From NCBI GenBank assembly GCA_017383945.1, contig JAFNUQ010000097.1, positions 1-7,697 of the forward strand: a DNA stretch of 7,697 nt, given 5' to 3'. Of the stretch, positions 5,377 to 7,697 are shown in pieces. This DNA is from Bacteroidales bacterium. GTDB taxonomy: Bacteria > Bacteroidota > Bacteroidia > Bacteroidales > UBA932. The stretch's first letter is position 1. The number at the start of each line of letters is the position of its first letter. The notes under the pieces are model-generated. The model was not told the DNA's origin. It did not search any database and worked only from the letters and a program-made list of their open reading frames with translations. A program made the translations under genes and the position numbers.

Positions 5377-7467
5377 CTATCTCTTGATGCCGAGTTTATC
5401 GAGAAGTGCCTGAGGCTCAGGATCGTGGCCGCGGAAATTGCGGTAGAGTACTGCCTCTGGCTCAATACTTCCCTTAGAGAGAATATTATCGCGGAACGAC
5501 TGTGCTACCTCAGTCGAGAAGATGCCTTTTTCTTTGAAAAGAGAGAAGGCGTCGGCTTCGAGTACCTCAGACCATTTGTAAGAATAATATCCTGCAGAGT
5601 AACCACCAGAGAAGATGTGGCTGAAAGAAGTTGAAATCATAGTGCCATCAACTACAGGGAGTGTCAGGTATGGCTGGAGAGCCTTTCTCTCGATATCGAG
5701 GGCATCGGCGCTCTGAGCCTCAGATACATTGTGCCAAGCCATATCAAGGATGCCAAAATGCAACTGGCGCACCTGATAGTATGCGGAAAGATAATTCTTT
5801 GAAGCTATAATCTTATCAATCAACTCGGTAGGAATCTCCTCGCCAGTCTGGTAATGCTTGGCAAAAGGCTTGAGGTACTCGGCCTCGTAACCCCAGTTCT
5901 CCATAATCTGAGAAGGAAGCTCTACAAAATCGCGAGCTACATTTGTTCCGGACATTGACTCATATTCGCCCTCTGCCATAATGCCGTGAAGGGCGTGGCC
6001 GAACTCGTGAAGGAAGGTAGTGAGCTCGTCGTGGGTAAGAAGAGATGGGGCATCAGCTGTTGGCTTGCTGAAGTTGGTTACGATGCTCACAAATGGTCTA
6101 TATTCAACACCATCCACGATGCTCTGCTCGCGGAAATTTGTCATCCAAGCACCGCCTCTCTTGCTTGCGCGAGGGAAGAAATCGGTGTAGAAAAGAGCAA
6201 GATGACGACCGTCAGCGTCCTTAACATCATAAACATCTACATCCTCGTGGTATCCAGGGATGTCCTCGCGAAGCTCAAACTGCAAGCCGTAAAGTCTTGT
6301 GGCAAGGCCAAACACGGCGTCAATGCAGCTCTCAAGCTGGAAATAAGGCTTGAGCTGCTCGTCACTGAGTGCATAGTTCTCATCCTTATATTTCTCTGAC
6401 CAGTAGCTGAAATCCCAGGCCTGGAGCTCGCTTTCCTCGTAACCGTTGCGCTTTGCAAATGCAAGCACTTCTGCCACCTCAGCGCGTGCTGCAGGCAGCG
6501 AAGGAGTCATCAACTCGCTTAGCAGATCAAGCACGTTGGCGGTGGTCTGTGCCATTCGCTCTTCAAGAGCGTAATCTGCATAGGTCTGGTAACCAAGCAA
6601 TTGTGCGATTTTCATGCGAAGCTCAGCAATCTGCTTGCAGATACCTGTGTTGTCAAGATCTCCGCCGAGCGCCTTTGAATTGTAGGCAGTGTAGAGAGTC
6701 TTGCGAAGGTCGCTGCGGGAGCTATACTTCATAAATGGGCTGTAAGAAGGCTGTGAGAGGTCAAATGTCCATCCCTGCTGTCCGCGCTCTGCTGCCGCCT
6801 GAGCACCCATCTGTTTTACATACTCCGGAAGTCCGGCAAGGTCTGATTCGTCAGTAAGGTTGAGGTTGTAGGCATTGGTCGCTGCAAGCACATTCTTGCT
6901 GAACTGAAGTGTCAGAAGCGAGAGCTGTTCCTGATATTGGCTGTATACCTTCTTGTCTTCATCGGAAAGCAATGCGCCGCCTCTTGTAAATGACTTATAG
7001 CTATCCTCAAGGAGCTTAGCCTGAGCTTTGCTGAGCTGCAATGACTCGCGGCTGTCATATACGGTCTTAACCCTCTGGAAAAGAGGCTCGTTAAGAGAAA
7101 CATACATTGAATATTCGGTCATCATAGGAGATATCTCCTCGGCGATGGCCTGCATCTGGTCGTTGGTGTGGGCCTCCATCACGTTGTAGAAGATACCGGC
7201 AACCTGAGAGAGGGTTCTTCCTGACTGCTCGAGTGCTACGATGGTGTTTTCAAAACTTGGCTCTTCTGTATTTGACGTAATTGCATCAATCTCAGCCTTG
7301 GCCTCGGCTATGCCGGCCTGAAAAGCAGGGAGGTAGTGCTCGTTACTGATTTTGTCAAATTGTGGCGCTCCGTATGGGAGCGGTGATGGGGAAAGTAAAG
7401 GATTTTCCATTTTGCAAGATGTGATGGCCATTGCAATACAGATGGCCCCTATAAGATGTTTTTTCAT
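5377..7467 (-). CDS. dcp: M3-family peptidyl-dipeptidase (Dcp-like), lipoprotein
   Basis: A 696-aa zinc metallopeptidase of the M3A (thimet oligopeptidase/Dcp) family, normal in length. The zinc site is HEFGHALHG with H487, E488 and H491; E516 in DFVELPSQIMENW is the third ligand. The C-terminal FSHIFSGGYSAGYYSYKW contains the conserved tyrosine and glycine substrate-binding segment. The N-terminus is a lipoprotein signal: MKKH, a hydrophobic core and the lipobox ITSC with C18, so the mature enzyme should be lipid-anchored in the envelope, unlike cytoplasmic E. coli Dcp. The residues after C18 (KMENP) do not clearly match the acidic surface-export signal, so its side of the outer membrane is open. 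It probably releases C-terminal dipeptides from oligopeptides. Its own promoter lies upstream; no terminator fits before glpK's stop codon. Confidence 0.93.
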   Translation of the reverse strand: MKKHLIGAICIAMAITSCKMENPLLSPSPLPYGAPQFDKISNEHYLPAFQAGIAEAKAEIDAITSNTEEPSFENTIVALEQSGRTLSQVAGIFYNVMEAHTNDQMQAIAEEISPMMTEYSMYVSLNEPLFQRVKTVYDSRESLQLSKAQAKLLEDSYKSFTRGGALLSDEDKKVYSQYQEQLSLLTLQFSKNVLAATNAYNLNLTDESDLAGLPEYVKQMGAQAAAERGQQGWTFDLSQPSYSPFMKYSSRSDLRKTLYTAYNSKALGGDLDNTGICKQIAELRMKIAQLLGYQTYADYALEERMAQTTANVLDLLSELMTPSLPAARAEVAEVLAFAKRNGYEESELQAWDFSYWSEKYKDENYALSDEQLKPYFQLESCIDAVFGLATRLYGLQFELREDIPGYHEDVDVYDVKDADGRHLALFYTDFFPRASKRGGAWMTNFREQSIVDGVEYRPFVSIVTNFSKPTADAPSLLTHDELTTFLHEFGHALHGIMAEGEYESMSGTNVARDFVELPSQIMENWGYEAEYLKPFAKHYQTGEEIPTELIDKIIASKNYLSAYYQVRQLHFGILDMAWHNVSEAQSADALDIERKALQPYLTLPVVDGTMISTSFSHIFSGGYSAGYYSYKWSEVLEADAFSLFKEKGIFSTEVAQSFRDNILSKGSIEPEAVLYRNFRGHDPEPQALLDKLGIKR

Positions 7468-7486
7468 GATATATTTACTTAGATTG

Positions 7487-7494
7487 CAAAAATA
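7487..7494 (-). promoter_or_regulatory. -7 box of the dcp-like gene
   Basis: Minus strand TATTTTTG matches TAnnTTTG and ends 20 nt before the ATG at 7467. That leaves an AT-rich leader of roughly 15 nt without a clear Shine-Dalgarno sequence. Confidence 0.65.
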
Positions 7495-7530
7495 ACCATT
7501 AATTTAGATATAACTTAAAGATATAATGAC

Positions 7531-7538
7531 TAAATTTG
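7531..7538 (+). promoter_or_regulatory. -7 box of the final membrane-protein gene
   Basis: TAAATTTG matches TAnnTTTG, 39 nt before the ATG at 7577. A 5-bp inverted repeat TTTGC/GCAAA (7535-7547) overlaps the box and the likely transcription start. The leader then runs into seven T (7560-7566). Confidence 0.65.
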
Positions 7539-7576
7539 CGGCGCAAAATAGAAAGTTAGTTTTTTTATAATAAATC

Positions 7577-7697
7577 ATGGCAAACAAGAAATTTTCAGTT
7601 AAGTATTGTGTTCTTCTGCCACTCGTGCTTTTGATCACAATCTTCATCCTCGCGGTACCTACTTCATTCTTTGGTATCGAGGGACTTACAGTTCTTC
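7577..7697 (+). CDS. N-terminus of a membrane protein, possibly SLC13-type transporter, 3'-partial
   Basis: Forty complete codons are visible, beginning MANKKFSVKYCVLLPLV. A short basic N-terminus is followed by a long hydrophobic segment (about residues 11-32) ending AVPTSFFGIEGLTVL, so this is an inner-membrane protein with its first helix here. The segment FGIEGLT after the first helix resembles the start of SLC13/DASS-family anion or dicarboxylate transporters of Bacteroidota, but 40 residues are too few for a firm call. The gene continues beyond the window. The start is supported by a TAnnTTTG promoter 39 nt upstream and an AT-rich leader typical of this phylum. It is divergent from the M3 peptidase gene across 109 bp. 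Confidence 0.7.
   Translation, partial: MANKKFSVKYCVLLPLVLLITIFILAVPTSFFGIEGLTVL

Overview
The window looks like a stretch of a Bacteroidales (Bacteroidota) chromosome. The evidence is: (i) nearly every transcription unit is preceded by the Bacteroidota -7 promoter element TAnnTTTG instead of a sigma70-type TATAAT box; (ii) start codons lack clear Shine-Dalgarno sequences; (iii) the first gene has the BlaR1/M56 'EWEAD...FGYNPDI.CGLN.SLTK.RF.MMT' signature and ExbD-type domains typical of this phylum. I cannot fix the genus from the sequence.

Layout. 2-1597 (+): the 3' portion of a multidomain envelope protein. It has the tail of an M56 (BlaR1/MecR1-like) sensor protease, a transmembrane helix, a complete M23/LytM peptidase domain with its zinc ligands, and two consecutive ExbD-like periplasmic domains. 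The 5' end, including the M56 HExxH, lies outside the window. 1598-1889: AT-rich intergenic DNA with three hairpins or palindromes and a tRNA terminator. 1890-2126: two divergent tRNA genes, tRNA-Leu(TAG) on the minus strand and tRNA-Gln(TTG) on the plus strand, driven by mirror-image promoters. 2160-2493: a strong tRNA-Gln terminator, about 250 bp of unexplained GC-rich, hairpin-rich DNA, and the terminator of the next operon, which converges on it. 2488-3839 (-): a two-gene operon, a monoacylglycerol-lipase-like alpha/beta hydrolase followed by the tRNA adenosine deaminase tadA, joined by a TAATG overlap. 3905-5374 (+): glycerol kinase glpK, divergent from the lipase across 65 bp. 5377-7467 (-): an M3-family peptidyl-dipeptidase (Dcp-like) with a lipoprotein signal, converging on glpK with only 2 bp between stop codons. 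7577-end (+): the first 40 codons of a membrane protein, possibly an SLC13-type transporter, divergent from the peptidase gene.

How the parts may work together. The lipase and GlpK form a plausible short pathway: monoacylglycerol gives glycerol plus fatty acid, and glycerol gives glycerol-3-phosphate. They are divergently expressed from one small control region in which both -7 boxes sit almost on the start codons, suggesting leaderless mRNAs. The lipoprotein peptidase would degrade oligopeptides in the cell envelope. The first gene is the most unusual item: it combines a membrane sensor protease, a peptidoglycan-endopeptidase fold and Tol/TonB-energiser-type domains in one chain, which suggests a cell-wall or envelope-tension sensor. 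That role is inference.
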